This document shows positions 48,950-62,153 of a stretch of 64,000 nucleotides of DNA, piece by piece (position 1 is the stretch's first letter; the number at the start of each line of letters is the position of its first letter). This stretch comes from Galbula dea (lineage: Eukaryota > Chordata > Aves > Piciformes > Galbulidae). Under the pieces are notes generated by a model. It ran no database searches and was not told the DNA's origin. It saw only the letters and a program-made list of their open reading frames with translations. Made by a program: the position numbers and the translations under genes. The stretch is taken from contig VWZX01010273.1 of the NCBI GenBank assembly GCA_013399015.1, forward strand, positions 3,505,944 to 3,569,943. The letters are read 5' to 3'.

Positions 48950-48970
48950 CTGATCCAAGTTTTGGATCAG
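48950..48970. repeat. perfect 9-bp inverted repeat (hairpin)
   Basis: CTGATCCAA-GTT-TTGGATCAG: two 9-bp arms around a 3-nt loop. Confidence 0.9.
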
Positions 48971-49890
48971 AAAACCACACTGCTGCCAGACATTCTTACT
49001 CCACATCTTGAGAGTGGTTTGATACTCCATTCTGAGTTCAGGAAAACACTGCATTAGAGGTTTAGATCCACCTGTGTACAGCTGACTGGACAACATCAGT
49101 GTGACCACTGGACTTATGTGCTTCCTAAATGAGTATGATTTAGAGGGGTCTCCTCAGCAGAGGCACATACAAATAAAAAGATAATGACTTAACCTAATGA
49201 TCCTTCACTGCTTTTTCTTTATACTGTTATTTTTCCAATAAATAGCATGAGCTTGTTTCTCACCCAGTAAGTAATCATTTATGACAATTTAGTTGAAACA
49301 ATGTTTTGGTGTTGTTTCTCTAGTTCCTGTATAGGAGATGCACTGGAACATCTTTATCTGCCTGACTGATATGGTATACAGTCTGTTATGTTCAGAAAAG
49401 TACAATTTGAAGAACCAGGGCACAAGTGATTTCCAACTGTCTGCAGCATTTATTCTCTGAGTGAAGTTCTGGAAACTCACATATTAAGTATGACAGCAAT
49501 GGCAAGATTCAGAGATATTTGGAAACTTCACATTGGCTCCTCATAGCTCAAATTTCTCACTTTCTAACCATATGTTTGTCTCTTAATTCTTATCCATTAT
49601 TTCCTCTCTCTGCTGTGCAATTTTTAAACTCTTCTTAACTAACTGGTGCCATAGTTATACTTGCCTGGGTTTTATTTTCTGAAAATGTCTGTCTGTGACT
49701 CTGAAACCACCAGCCCATCCTTCTCCATCTACCACTTAACCAGATTTTGTGGATATCAGTTACCTTCAGACACCTAGCACCCAGGATTGAGTATAATTAA
49801 CAGGAAAGTTTTGAACTTCAGGTATTTGCAGTGGGATCACTTTAACTGAAGTATTGTTAAATATTAGAATGGTGAAAAAGTAATAATGCA

Positions 49891-49940
49891 GGCTCAACTT
49901 AGAGCAAAATAATGAGGTAGGCTCAGGTTAGAGCAAAGGG
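49891..49940. repeat. 29-bp tandem duplication
   Basis: GGCTCAACTTAGAGCAAAAT begins at 49891 and recurs as GGCTCAGGTTAGAGCAAAGG from 49920. The period is 29 bp with a few substitutions. It lies about 40 bp before the LTR at 49980. Confidence 0.8.
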
Positions 49941-49979
49941 TGACTAGTCCAATATAAAACAACTTTCAACCTGCACATC

Positions 49980-50780
49980 TGTGGTGGCTTGGCACTGGCC
50001 TGCTAACAGACACCCACCCAGCTGCATCTCTACTCTCCCACCTCAACTGCAGAGGGGGAGAAAATAAGATGAGAAAGACTGTGGGTCAAACTAAGGACAG
50101 GGAGACCACTTATCCATCACTGTCATGAGCAAAACAGGCTCGACTTAGGGGAAACTTAACTTATTGTCAATTAAACAAATAAAGACAAGATTAACATGAG
50201 ATCCCTTTCCCCCACCCAACCCATTTTCCCGGGCTCAGCTTCCCTCCTTCATTCCCAACTCTACCTCCTCCTGCTGAGCACCGCAGTGGGATGGGGAATG
50301 GAGATTGTGGACTTTAAAACAGCTGCTCCAGAGTGGGACCTCTCTCAGGCTGTGGTCCTTCAGGAGAAACTTGCTCCAGCGCAGCTCCTCCACAGCTCAA
50401 AGTTCCTGCCAGGAGAACCCCTGCAGGATGGGCTCCTCATGGGCCGCCATTTTCTTCAGGAAGCGCCTGCTGCAGCGTAGCCTCCTCGGTGGGCACAGGG
50501 CAACCCCTGCTCAGGTGCCTGGAGCACCTCCTCTCCTCCACCTGCTCTGCCCTCCACACTGCAGGGCCATTTCTCACACTTCTTTTCCTCACACCTCAGT
50601 GCCATGCAGTGTTTTGCCCTTTCTTAGATACATTTTTCCCGAGGTGCCACCCCCTGTGGCTGAGGGGCTGGGCTATGCCCTGTGGTGGTGCTGCCAGAGC
50701 CGGCTGGATCTGGTCGTGTCCAGTTTGGGGCAGCCCTGGGCTCCCTCAAGCCCTTGCTGCCCATGTCTGGTGCGACACCA
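49980..50780 (-). mobile_element. ERVL-type solo LTR, near full length
   Basis: Runs from TGTGGTGGCTTGGCACTGGCC through CTCTACTCTCCCACCTCAACTGCAGAGGGGGAGAAAATAAGA, GGACAGGGAGACCACTTATCCATCACTGTCATGAGCAAAACAGGCTCGACTTAGGGGAAA, and an AT-rich poly(A)-region equivalent (50150-50200). Long C/G-rich 'CCTGCAGGATGGGCTCCTCATGG' type units follow, then CCCGAGGTGCCACCCCCTGTGGC and TGGTGCGACACCA. It is the same family as 1120-1952 and the reverse complement of 14046-14843. Its GC content is far above the surroundings, which explains the three overlapping open frames of 94-161 codons (50196-50806). It is the most complete of the three copies. No gag/pol remnant is seen on either side. Confidence 0.85.
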
Positions 50781-50784
50781 CCTA

Positions 50785-53700
50785 CTTTAACCTACACATT
50801 ATGTGACGGAACTAGAGCCTCAAGCTCTAGACCTAGAAGTTGTTTATAATATAGTCAGTTGTAGCCCATAACAAATATGCTCCTTAAAGGCAGGAAAACA
50901 CATCAGGAAAAAAATTGTCTTTGGTAAGTATTTTGTTAAAAAGGCTTTTAACCTTCCTTGGGTGGCATTAATTGCTGCTGCAACCTTTTAGTAACAACCT
51001 GGGAGACCAGACATAAATAATTATTGTCAATGTTCAGGAAAAAAATCATACCTGAACCATTATTTAATTATCTACAAATGAGGACATCACTAACAATGTT
51101 TCAGAAACAAATAGTTGCCTTCTCTCTGTTGTGTTTAATTTTTAAATTGTGAAACTGCATATGGCAATGAGTTAATCTTAAAATAGACAATTACCATTGT
51201 GATAAATTGTTCTGTAAACATAGCTTGCTAAAATAATACATAACGAGCTTCTCTTGTTTTGTGCAGGGTTGGATAATTGTGAACACTCACAAAAAGAAGC
51301 TTTATGCTCATTTTCATCTAATGAATATTTTTAGATCATTAATGTTATTTGCTTTGAAACCACTTCTGTGATTCTTTTGCACTGAAGATGACAACCATTA
51401 TTTCTAAGCTCTTGCATAGGTAAAATTTAGGAGGGTAGCTATGCATAAAATGTTTTTTCTGTCTTACTCTGACTTTCTGCAGATTACTGCCACATCTTTC
51501 TACATGTGTAACTGCTACGCACAGCCGAATTTGCTATGACATTTCACTATGAGATGTTCTGACCAGTTAAAAGATGTTCTCCATTCTACCACAGAAAATA
51601 ACAGAAAGATCAGCCTCTCTTTCAGCTGTTGTCTAAACAGTGTAACACTCAGTAAGTACAGCGCTAATTTTAAAGTTGTTGGGCTGTGCTTACATACAAT
51701 GGACTCATTTCTGTCCTTGATTTTACACAAAGACAAAACCCATATATTACTGCTGCAAAATAAAAATGTCTATATACAGATCAACCACAGAGTAATAGGA
51801 AAATCACTTCTAGTGGCTGTAAGTCTACCAGCAAAATGTGCACCTCAGAGTAATTGTGCTCATTTGTCACATGGAAATGGGAAGACTGAAGGACTTACAA
51901 GTTGTATTAAAGACACTGTAAGACTTGCATATATTCACACCCTTGCTCTTCAGAGAATATTCCCCCCAAAAAAACCACAACAGCAGAGCAAGTCATATTC
52001 CTTTCTTGTAAAAGTCGTGTTGCTACAGAGGGCAGCCCATTTCATCCTGGGCAGAACAAGGCGTGTGTCAGTGCCTTTTGTATTAGGTGCATAACCACAG
52101 TAGAGAGACAGGAAAGAGACCTCTGAGATATATGACACCTTCTATTTATACATCACTTGTTTTCTATAAGCTATGAAAATGTGGGATGGAACTAAGCTAA
52201 AGGAACTGTGAATAACTACAGAAGCCACTGCACTTGCCAAGTTAAACCTGTCAATGATCAGCCATGGGGCTAAGGTTTGTTACTTGGACTGAATCATCAG
52301 TTCAGCTACATTTGAGAAGGTACATTTCAGACAGCAGTGTTCCTTTTCTGGAATACCGAACTACAAAACAAACTGTTGAAATGGAACACAGCTCATAAAG
52401 AAAATAAAACCAAATTTTTACGGTAACTAACTAGGAAATGTTTTCACCAAGACAGAGTTGAAAAAGACAACTGCATTAAGAATTTGGGTTAAACAGAAAT
52501 CTCTCCCACAAAATTGTCCATTAATTTCTTTACTTTATCTCCAATTAAAGTACTTTGCTTAGATAAAGCAAACCAGAGCCTGAGCCTATCTAAATAGAAA
52601 AAGTGACTACAAGAATTCTGGTTACTAGGTTTTCTTTTGCACAGAGAATGCAAGGTTTACACTAGTACCAGGATGTAGCTAAGAATAAGACTTTAGAAAG
52701 ACAGGATTGGCAAAACACTAATAGCTTCAGTCTTCTGTAGTACCAACTAGGAGAAGAGAAAAGTTATTTTTATTCTTAAAACTTTGAGATACTAATATGT
52801 ATTTAGAAAATGGTCTACCAAGAACAAGAACATTTTAAATTATCATCTAGAGGAACAATCATTTTTAATGGAAAAAATCATAAGTATATCCTGTAACCGC
52901 ATTTTACTTGCTTTTTTTCCAATTAGACAAAACAACTTAATCTTTAGATAGGCTTATATACAGCAAGGGAGGAACAAGTCTTTGCTTTCTGTTTCCTCCT
53001 CTTTTCCTCCATGCAAAAGGACAAGCAAACAAAAAGATAATATTGTTTTGGCAGGAAATCCTGCTATCTTTTCATTTTTGGATCTAACACTAAATATTTT
53101 AACATCAAGTATTGCATACTTTATGAAAACATAGAACAATTTCATATTCAACAGTCAAACCATTAACTGAATACAATCAAATAATAACAGATAATTTTGT
53201 GTTGATGTCAGTCCACTGAGACTAGAAAAATTTAATTTAGTATATTACAGGAAAGCAATACTTTCCTAAGGTCATATCACGCCCATAGGATATATGCTTA
53301 CATTGACACAATGCAAAGTTGTACTTAGTAGCACTACAGAGCTAAGGTTCTCCCTAGGTATATTTCAGGTGGATTTTGGCTCAGGGTGAGGGGTCAGTAG
53401 TCAGTAAACAAAACTCAGAAAATGCAGGAGAAATTGTATCAGGTTTTTGTATCAATGGAAACACAATGGTGAGACATTTAGCTACTCAGGTGAGGAATTG
53501 ATAACATATCAATAATATGAATCTTAAACAATTATACATTCAGTATCATATAAAAGAGAAGCTGTGTTCAAAAATGCTCTCTTTAATGTGTGGCTACTAG
53601 TTCTAGGCCTGTCTTTTAGTCAAAGGAAAGAGAGAAACTACAGAGACGAACTCAAAGTGTCTGCCTTTTGGAGAAACCTCTCTTGACTGACTGGAGGAAT

Positions 53701-56700
53701 TAGTCACCCAAGCATCTGTAAAGTGCCCATACACACTCAAAGTAAGACAACAATTTGCAAATGTGTGACAGTTACATTCTTGAAAAAGACCAACATTTGT
53801 TAGTTTGTCCATGTAGTATGTAGTAAGATATTCCTAATGTAAAAAAGAAACTGTTATTCCAGTTACGTCAAATTTCTATCTGTGGTCTAGAAAAACCTCT
53901 GAAGCCCTGGACTAGCCAAAAAAAAAGAAAAGGCATTTATAGGAAAACTAACAGAGGAGATACTCACTAGAACTAAACAGCATATTGAAATTGGTAGGGC
54001 AGAATTGATAAACCCAATAGAGGAAGGCAGAGAAGGCAGAAGACAGAACATCTGGTTTGAATGATATCCAGACAGCCCCATTTGTATATCATCTGCCTAC
54101 ATACACAGTCTGCTTCATATTCCAGCTTCAGAAGTTTGAGCCTGAAAAGAGAAACCTCGTATCTTTAAGCCAGCCTATAGCTATCCAATCTAGATCTGCT
54201 CTACTGTTAATCAACTGACTTTGGTCTATCTTGAGACACGTTCATAGAAGTTTCTGTCCCTGGAGGCTAAGCTGGAAAATCAATTCCCTGTGTTCTAACA
54301 AGGACAGTAGGAGCAGGAAGAGAAATGGGATTCAGGATAATCTTATTCCATCCTGCTGTGACTGCTGCAGCCTGGCTTTTACATGATTTGTGGCACACGC
54401 AATGCCTGACCACCACAGATTTTCTTCAATTAAAGATTGCTGAATGCTGAAGTTGAGATCCACTAAAGTATCTAAAACTCTACAGGGCTTCCCTCTGCTC
54501 CTCATGATGAATATTGTTCCTACCAAGGTCTGTATACACTACTCTAAGCCTTTAAAAGTGGGGGGAAAGGTGAGAATCAGATCCCCAAGTCACAGCAGAC
54601 TCAGTTTTCTCACTGCTGTTCCAAGGAAAACAATCAGCAAAATCCACATTCTGACTGTTGAGATTTTCCGAAAAAGCAATCCACAAATAAGAATGAGGAA
54701 AATGCAGCAAGAGGCTATAAGATAGGAAACAAGGTCTGAGGAGAATTATAAAGCCAAATAAAGTCACAGAAAAATACAAAGCATTGAAAAGCAAAACAGT
54801 GAGACAGCAAGGATTTACAGATTCACATCCTCCATCAACCTCTCTGATTTGTTACCTGAAAGTAACCACTAAACTCAAAGGTTTCATGGGCAACAGTTAC
54901 AGACAAAGCTAAAGTATGAGAGTACATCAGGAAAGTAAGACCTTATTTTGAAACAAGCAGGAACTCATGACTGAGATAAGTACATTTATCCCAGCATTAT
55001 TCCCCCTGGTGACTCAATTTTTCTTTCTTTCCAACAGTAGCAGCTTTTAACAAACAGGGAGTGCTCACATGCACATACATACAAATGGAGGCAGGCAGCT
55101 TTATTTGGAACCTTTTCAGACCAGTTTGTACACGTTCTGCCTATTAACTTTGGCTATTCTGATTTTGGTCACACAGCAGGGAGGTGGTCATTAATATTAA
55201 CAGCATGGGGCAGCTGGGGTCCAAGTCCTGTACAGAAGAGACTGGCAAGGGGACAGTGTAAGTCACACAAAAGTGGCACTAAATCTAAATGTGTAATGAA
55301 AAAAAAATATGTAAGCAAAAAACACAGCATGGAATCGAGATTATGCAACAAAATACACTAAAAAAGCCCACACTAGATTTTTTCTCTCTGCTACTCCTGC
55401 TTCCCAAAAAGCAGCAGTTTTCCTATATCATAACACATCAGATTTACTGCTCTCCTTAAAAATGCCTTACCATCAATTAAACTTGTACCATTTCCACTGA
55501 GCTGAAAACCTGAATAACTGATTTCACTGTACCTGTGAAGAGGAAGAAGCAAACCCATTTCTTGCAATTGTACACAACTGAATTTTAGGATGCCTAACAA
55601 ATTTCTTTTAGAGTGGGCTTACCATTTCACTGTGGAAAGCGTTATATGTAATTAATTTGATTTAGTTTGCACAGACCACTTCTGAGTTCTAAATCACTGG
55701 AAAGTGTTTAAGTAACTGACCAGGCATTTTGTTTGTGCTTAGTGAAATGCAAAACCAGATTTCTTCCCAAAACTAATTTTCCTGATAACACATCTTCTTT
55801 CTGTGTTAATATCTAAAAGAAAAGCATCACCTGGGAGCAGTATACAACCTAGAAATACTACTGTAACAGTCAATGTTTGGAGGCTTTTGGGGTCATTTTG
55901 TGTGGGTAAGAGGAAAAATGTGTATATCCAGATTTTTTTTTTTTCCTCCTTTCATAATTCAGTCTAGTCTGGTAACTATATTTTCATCCTGGATTGATCA
56001 ATTATATGAAATCAACATACTTCTATAACTGCAGCAACCAGCCTTGGCTTGCAGCAACGAGGACTGCTTTAATAGACTCTCTCCTGAGAGAGTTCTTAGT
56101 CATTACTTGCTCTCTTACTTGTGAGAAAACATTTAACTTGAGACTCCATTAATCTGAAACTTGATGTTATGTACATGAGCCAGCTTATAGAGCATGCTCA
56201 TATTTCTAACTGTACAGAACAGTGTGTGCAATCCAGCACAACAGAGAATTTGGGCCTCTACCTCTAAAGCTAAAGGTATTGCCTGAAGTCAGGTTGACAT
56301 TTTGGCACACAATAGACTATATTATTATTATCAAGAACAGCCATTTGACCCTGAAATTCCTTTTTAGATGATCAGAATTTGTGATAAACAGCAAGACTTG
56401 GAGGATATTGTTTTCATACTTCCTATTTTTATGGGATTTTTAATTTTTTTTTATAACTTTTAAAAAATGTAGATTGTTTCTGAAGATGGTGATTTGTTCA
56501 CTTCTTCCACAATACAAATTACTGAATATGCAGATTTATGCCCTAAGTCATCTGTGGAAGAGTAGAGATCTAGAACCTTTGACAAAGGCTTCTGGTACTC
56601 ATTTGAGTAAATTACCAGCCAAATCCAAACTTGAAATGATGACTAACAATCTATAACTCAATCAGAATTTCAGTGATGAGGTTTCACTGATCATTTCATC

Positions 56701-58325
56701 ATGTTATTTCTTTTGATGGTAAGGCTTCCAGAAAAGGCTAACATTAAGCAACATATATTCTACATAGTAAAACCTTCAGCTTTTTCAGCCCTTTTTTATA
56801 TCAGAAAGAAACAAAAAGTACTACTTAAAATTAATAAATCAAAAAGAAACAAAAAGAGAAGACTTCTTCCCTTTGTGGATCACTTTGTAAAGACTATATT
56901 TAAGATCACTGTGCATTGCACACAGAGATTCCTGTATATTCAAAAGGGATACAGAGAAAATTAGAAGGACCAAGAACTTCTCAGCATACCCTTAGTCCTT
57001 TAAGACATCTTCCAGGATTCTCCATCTAAAATAATGTTCTGTAATCTCTCCTTCACTCTCAACAGACAGCTTCAATTATAAAACTTGCTGAGATAAGGTC
57101 TCTGCTTCATGAGGCTAATGAATATTTGAAATTATGTACTCAGCTAATGGATATTGAACACAATAGCTATTTGGTGGGTGATGTCACCACCTCTTACTCC
57201 TTGGAATTTGTTGTTAAAATGCAGTAGTTTGTAACGGAAACATACTGATATGATAAAAACATTAACTCTCCAAAACCTAGAAGCTAGTTTATAAGAGCTG
57301 GCCTCTGACCTAAAGAATTCATTTAAATGGGGGCTTGCTTTGCAGTGCTTTAATGAAAAAGGAATATTGCCGTAACACAAAGATATTTGATACAACCAGA
57401 ATTGGGTTTGGTTGTTTCTTTAAAAAGCAGGATATGAGACCTGTCACTATATTTACTGACTTGCTGTGTTATTTTCATGATGTCTTGGTCATATTCTCGT
57501 AGCCTCTCTTTTCCCAGCTATAATTGAAAATGAAAAATTGAACAGTACTTGAGGATCAATTTAAGATCAATGTGATCAATATAAAAATTATTTGGAATAA
57601 AATACAACTGTTCATATAGTAAGTTATTGCCAAAATAAAACCTTGCCATAGGAGGACAGTTCTTCAAAATAAAATAAGTATAAATAACATTGATAAGAAA
57701 TGTCCATTTCTGCAATGACAAAGTAAGAAAACATTTTTTAAAAGGAAAAAATAAATCTGATTAAAGCTTAGTTCAAGAGGTGATTTTTTGTTAAAAAAAT
57801 TACATTTAAAAGGTTAAAAAATGGGAAAATAATGCATAAATAAATAAATAAACAAACCCAAGAACCTTCAGCACTGCCTCTGCTGGGATCTGGATTAGAT
57901 AGGGAAAAAAGGCTGTGAGCTATACTCTCAAACACATGAAAAGTAAACTGAATAGAGGATGTGTCTAAAGTAGAGCCTTTTCTTAGAGAATCCTAGTTTA
58001 AAAGGGATCAGCAGTGAGTGTCCAATCCTTTTAAGTAAAGCAAGGGTTGCCAAAAATGTCATTTCCATAGATGAAAGAGAACATGAGGCCACAGGCTCAG
58101 GATGATGACACAGGGAGGTGGCCACTGCTTAACTAAGATGCCATTGAAGAGCAAAATCCATTCTGGAATTGTATTACAGTATCCATCTTCTTAAATGGAG
58201 TATCTAAAACCTGCATTTTTAAATTGACAAAATGAAACTGCTGATTATAAAGAGAGAGTTGTATCCTCACTGCAATAAAATCATTTTCATTATGAATGCA
58301 TTATTCATAATAAATCACTGGGTAA
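50785..58325. other. long non-coding stretch, no supported gene
   Basis: AT-rich unique DNA with a T-run at 55933-55944 and a (TAAA)n tract at 57836-57853. The longest unexplained open frame of the window (181 codons, plus, 51549-52094) lies here. It has no recognisable domain, and I treat it as a candidate only, listed as a finding. Confidence 0.5.
57836..57853. repeat. (TAAA)n microsatellite
   Basis: CATAAATAAATAAATAAACAAACC: about four units. Confidence 0.85.
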
Positions 58326-58332
58326 TGACAAG

Positions 58333-58413
58333 GAATCACAGAATGGTAGGAGTTGGAAGGGACCTCGAAAGATCATCCAGTCCAATCGCCCTGCCAGAGC
58401 AGGATTCCCTAGA
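58333..58413 (-). mobile_element. short CR1 3' tail (antisense), same subfamily as 19761
   Basis: AATCACAGAATGGTAGGAGTTGGAAGGGACCTCGAAAGATCATCCAGTCCAATCGCCCTGCCAGAGCAGGATTCCCTAGA is the reverse complement of the last 80 bp of a CR1. It shares the GACCTCGAAAGATCAT and AGCAGGATTCCCTAGA words with the copy at 19761-19970. Severely 5'-truncated. Confidence 0.92.
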
Positions 58414-61400
58414 CTGTGGCATTACAAACAAAAAAAGACTGAAAGCAACTGTTTCAATTTGCTTCTAATCATATTTCATTATGCATAAAATTATTGAATT
58501 TAGAGAGATCACAGTTATATAAAAATATAAATGAGCAACTCCTAAGTAATCACTGACCTGCAAGCAAAGGTTTTCTTAAAATAGTTAAACAAAACCTGTA
58601 TCACTTTAAAGAAACAGCTCAGGAGGATCAAACCATTAATAAGTTGTCCTCTTTTCGGAATTATACATGGATAGCTTTCTTAACCTTAAAAAAACCCAAC
58701 AAATGAAAAACAATAAAAAAAAACCCACCCTAATATCCCACATGAAAGACAGAGGACAAAACTTAATTCATTATGTTCCCAGAATTTCACCTGTATGATC
58801 ACGAACACAGAACACAATGACCATACCAAGAACCCATCTCCTCTTTTCAAGCTAATTTACACTCCACACTTAGATCTTTTCCCATTCATCCCTACTTCTG
58901 TCACATTAAAAATTTAAGTTGCAATTATGAGAAACTGCTCCAAGTGACAGAGATGGTAAGAAATAATATATTGTAGCTTGAAGGGACTGATATAAGTGTG
59001 ATGATAGTGGGCATTCCCTCACAACTACAATATAAAACTTTCATACAAAGGAAGGATAAAACAGTACAAATATCTAGATGTAGATAAATATTAAAGAGAA
59101 TAAATTTCAGCTGAATGCATTTATAGCTACATTGGGGCATTTAAAGATATCATATATATTTTATGGGTAGTGAACAGGAGTCACAGAGTGAACAGTCCTC
59201 AAAGGCAGGCAATTTGACTTGGGTATTAATTTATCATGGGAACTTTGCCATCCTTTGAAATGGTTCATTGTGCTCTCCCATCTATTTTATGGACAGGTTT
59301 AATTCTAGTAGCATAAGAAGAATGAATGTCATCACGACCACAATTCCCTTGAAATACATATGCAAAGGAAACCTTAGTAGCTTGTAAGTATACTGGGCAA
59401 AACATTTTTATTTTCATCATTTCATCTACCCACAAATATTTGGGTTTACAGAAATTCTAATAGATCTATACTATGCACAGGTTGTAATTTTTGGTTCTAG
59501 AGATGCTGGAAAGAATACAAAATTTTCATCCTGTATGATGTCATATTTTTTTAATACTTCAAAAAAACTCAACCAGATTTCATTTCAAAACCACAGAGAA
59601 TTTCTTTTCAATTACATCTCATTTTTTTGTTTGTTTACTGTTTGCTTTGTTTCAGTGTAAATACTTGTATTTGTTCAAGTTCCAGAAATAGCCTTTAAAA
59701 GGAGCATTTCAAATGATTTAGCTCTGCTTTCTTATTTAGCCACCAAAGGCAGTATCTGCTTGAGATCATTCACTATATTCACCTTAATTTTCCTTTTTCA
59801 TTTTTCACTCTTATTTTTCAACACCTACTAAACCAAAGAGGAAATCTAATACATCAGTCTTTCATAATTTATAACTAACATTTCTTAACCATTAATGTTC
59901 AGAAAAGTTAAAACAGAAAGAAGAAAAAGGGAAACTCCCCTAAATACCCAGTATATAGTCTTCCTAATAAAAAGAATGTGCAGAATAAAATAGGAGAGAA
60001 TTTGAACTGAGTTTCTCAGAGAAGAAATCAAAACTCTTGGAAAATAACATTTCTATTTCAATAATGATTCTAATCTAAAACTTCTCTCAAAATTATTTTC
60101 CATTTATGACTTGTCCTATTATCTTTCCTATTGTGATTTTTTTGTTAGAAGCAAAAGAAATTTCCAAGACCCTGGTGAGGTAATAAACATACAGAGGTGA
60201 CTAACTTGAACAGCAGTGATACTTTTATGGAGGCGAGATCAGGGCATTCTACCAGATGGGGGTCCAAAGACTGCTGCAATCCTTTTGCCAAATCCCCTTC
60301 CCTGAAAATAGTACATTTGTGTGGCCTGCATAAATGTGGCTAAGAGGAGAATAAGAAGCTGCTTAAATTAGCTGTTTGCCAGTAATGGAATCGGTATGCA
60401 GAAGACATTGTCAGCAGGACAGATCTGCTTTGGGCCACCAAGAGAGCTCCAAACATTTACAGGGTGTCATCATGTGCCCATTATGTTCCCTAAGGCAGAA
60501 ATTAAGAAGGCTTCCAAAACCCATTTTCATTCTTTGGAACATGTCTAAGGCTCTGGTGACAGCATGATCAAGAACTGAAGTCAGGAATCGTTACCACTGT
60601 CTAAAAAATCTGAGTGAAAACACAAGTTCAGAATGTTAAGAGGCTTAATCATTACATTCTTGAACTACAAATAATATTCATCCCTAAAATTATTCCTTGA
60701 AGAGTTCCTAAGAGATGAAATTAAGAGATTACATTTTAACAAATTGCTAGTGGAAAATTCCTTTCAAACCATTTATACACATAAGTTTCCTCAAGTGAAT
60801 AATCAAATTTACAAATATGCAACTGTATCTCCATAAATATGAAAGAACAAGCCCTCCTACAAAACAACATTTCTGCTTTAATAGTTGTTATTATCATCAC
60901 CCAAAAACAATGCTAGAAGAATACTAAAGTGGCAAATGTCAACTATGTAAAAGCTAGCAAGCCCCAACATAAAACCTGTTTATGTACTGTAATATTCTTA
61001 TGATCACATTTTCCCACTGAATTATTGGCTAACAGGTTGTTCTCATTAAGCAAGATGCCATTATTATTTTCAGTATTTTTTACTACTAAGCAGCTGCATA
61101 ATCTACTACTAAACATTATTCAAGCTTCAGTGATAAAATTACTCATTTCCTCTGGGGATTTTAGAAGATACTTTTTACAAACACTAACATAGTTTCACAG
61201 CTACTAGAAGGTAAGGGGATAGTAAAGCCATTTTGCAAACGGGGACATGACATCTGCAGGAGTTATGATCAAAAGTGCCCCTTAATTTGTGGATCCAATT
61301 AAAATGCCTCCCACTGGATTTTTCAGAGTAACTTTATATCAATCACTGTACTGAACATTCAAAATACAGTTTCTATTGCTTCTGTTGCTACTAGGAACAC

Positions 61401-62125
61401 TTAGCACTTTGCACATCAGATCTCTAAACCTCAAACAGCACAATTAGGAAGTTTTAATTAGACAAAGTTGTACTTTCTTTGTTAACAGCCTTCTGTGAGC
61501 TATCAAAAATATACTATAGAATGGATTTTTCAATTTAGTTTTAGATAGTTTAGTTTTGTAAACTTTGACAGGCATCTACTTCAAGCTACAAATAGCCAAA
61601 CTTGGTGTTCCTGAGTCATCTGCTTCACGTTAGTCAGCATCATGGTACCCCTCTGATGGCAAGGCCCCAGCAGCAGGAATGTGGACAGCAGACATCCCCT
61701 CAACCTCAGTCCCCAGCATCTGCGACTGATTGAGAGAAACTCTCCTTGAGTTCTGCAGCTCTGGCCTCGAACATGCCCAGTACAGATGAAAAGACATAAA
61801 AGAGTTAAGCTGCCAAACATCCCTTTACTGCACGTGTGCAAACTACAATTTTTTGAAGCCTTGTAAGTTGGTTAAATTTGGGTTAAATTCCCTGCCAAAT
61901 GTCAATCCCTGCTCCAAATAATGAATGTACCAAATTTCTCCACTTGTTACAGGTGATTTTTAAAAATATGTATGAGTGGTTTTGCCAGTCTTATTATCAA
62001 AAATTTTTTTTTCATTTCACCCAGAATTTTCTATGCTGTTCCTAAGAAAACATCTTGGGAAAAGGGCAAAAACCATCTGCTCAGTTACAGTCAGAGAAGG
62101 CTATGGGCATAAGCATCACTACTAT

Positions 62126-62153
62126 ACATATATATATATATATACACACACAC
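62126..62153. repeat. (TA)n(CA)n microsatellite
   Basis: ACATATATATATATATATACACACACAC: a compound dinucleotide run of about 28 bp. Confidence 0.95.

Larger units (their letters stand above)
48495..49975. other. non-coding stretch with small repeats
   Basis: Contains a perfect 9-bp inverted repeat (48950-48970) and a 29-bp tandem duplication (49891-49940). No gene is recognised. A CT-rich GC-higher patch at 48635-48720 is unassigned. Confidence 0.45.

Noticed and set aside
50196..50806. Three overlapping plus-strand frames of 94-161 codons
   Set aside because: Low-stop GC-rich LTR sequence open in several frames at once; no protein motif.
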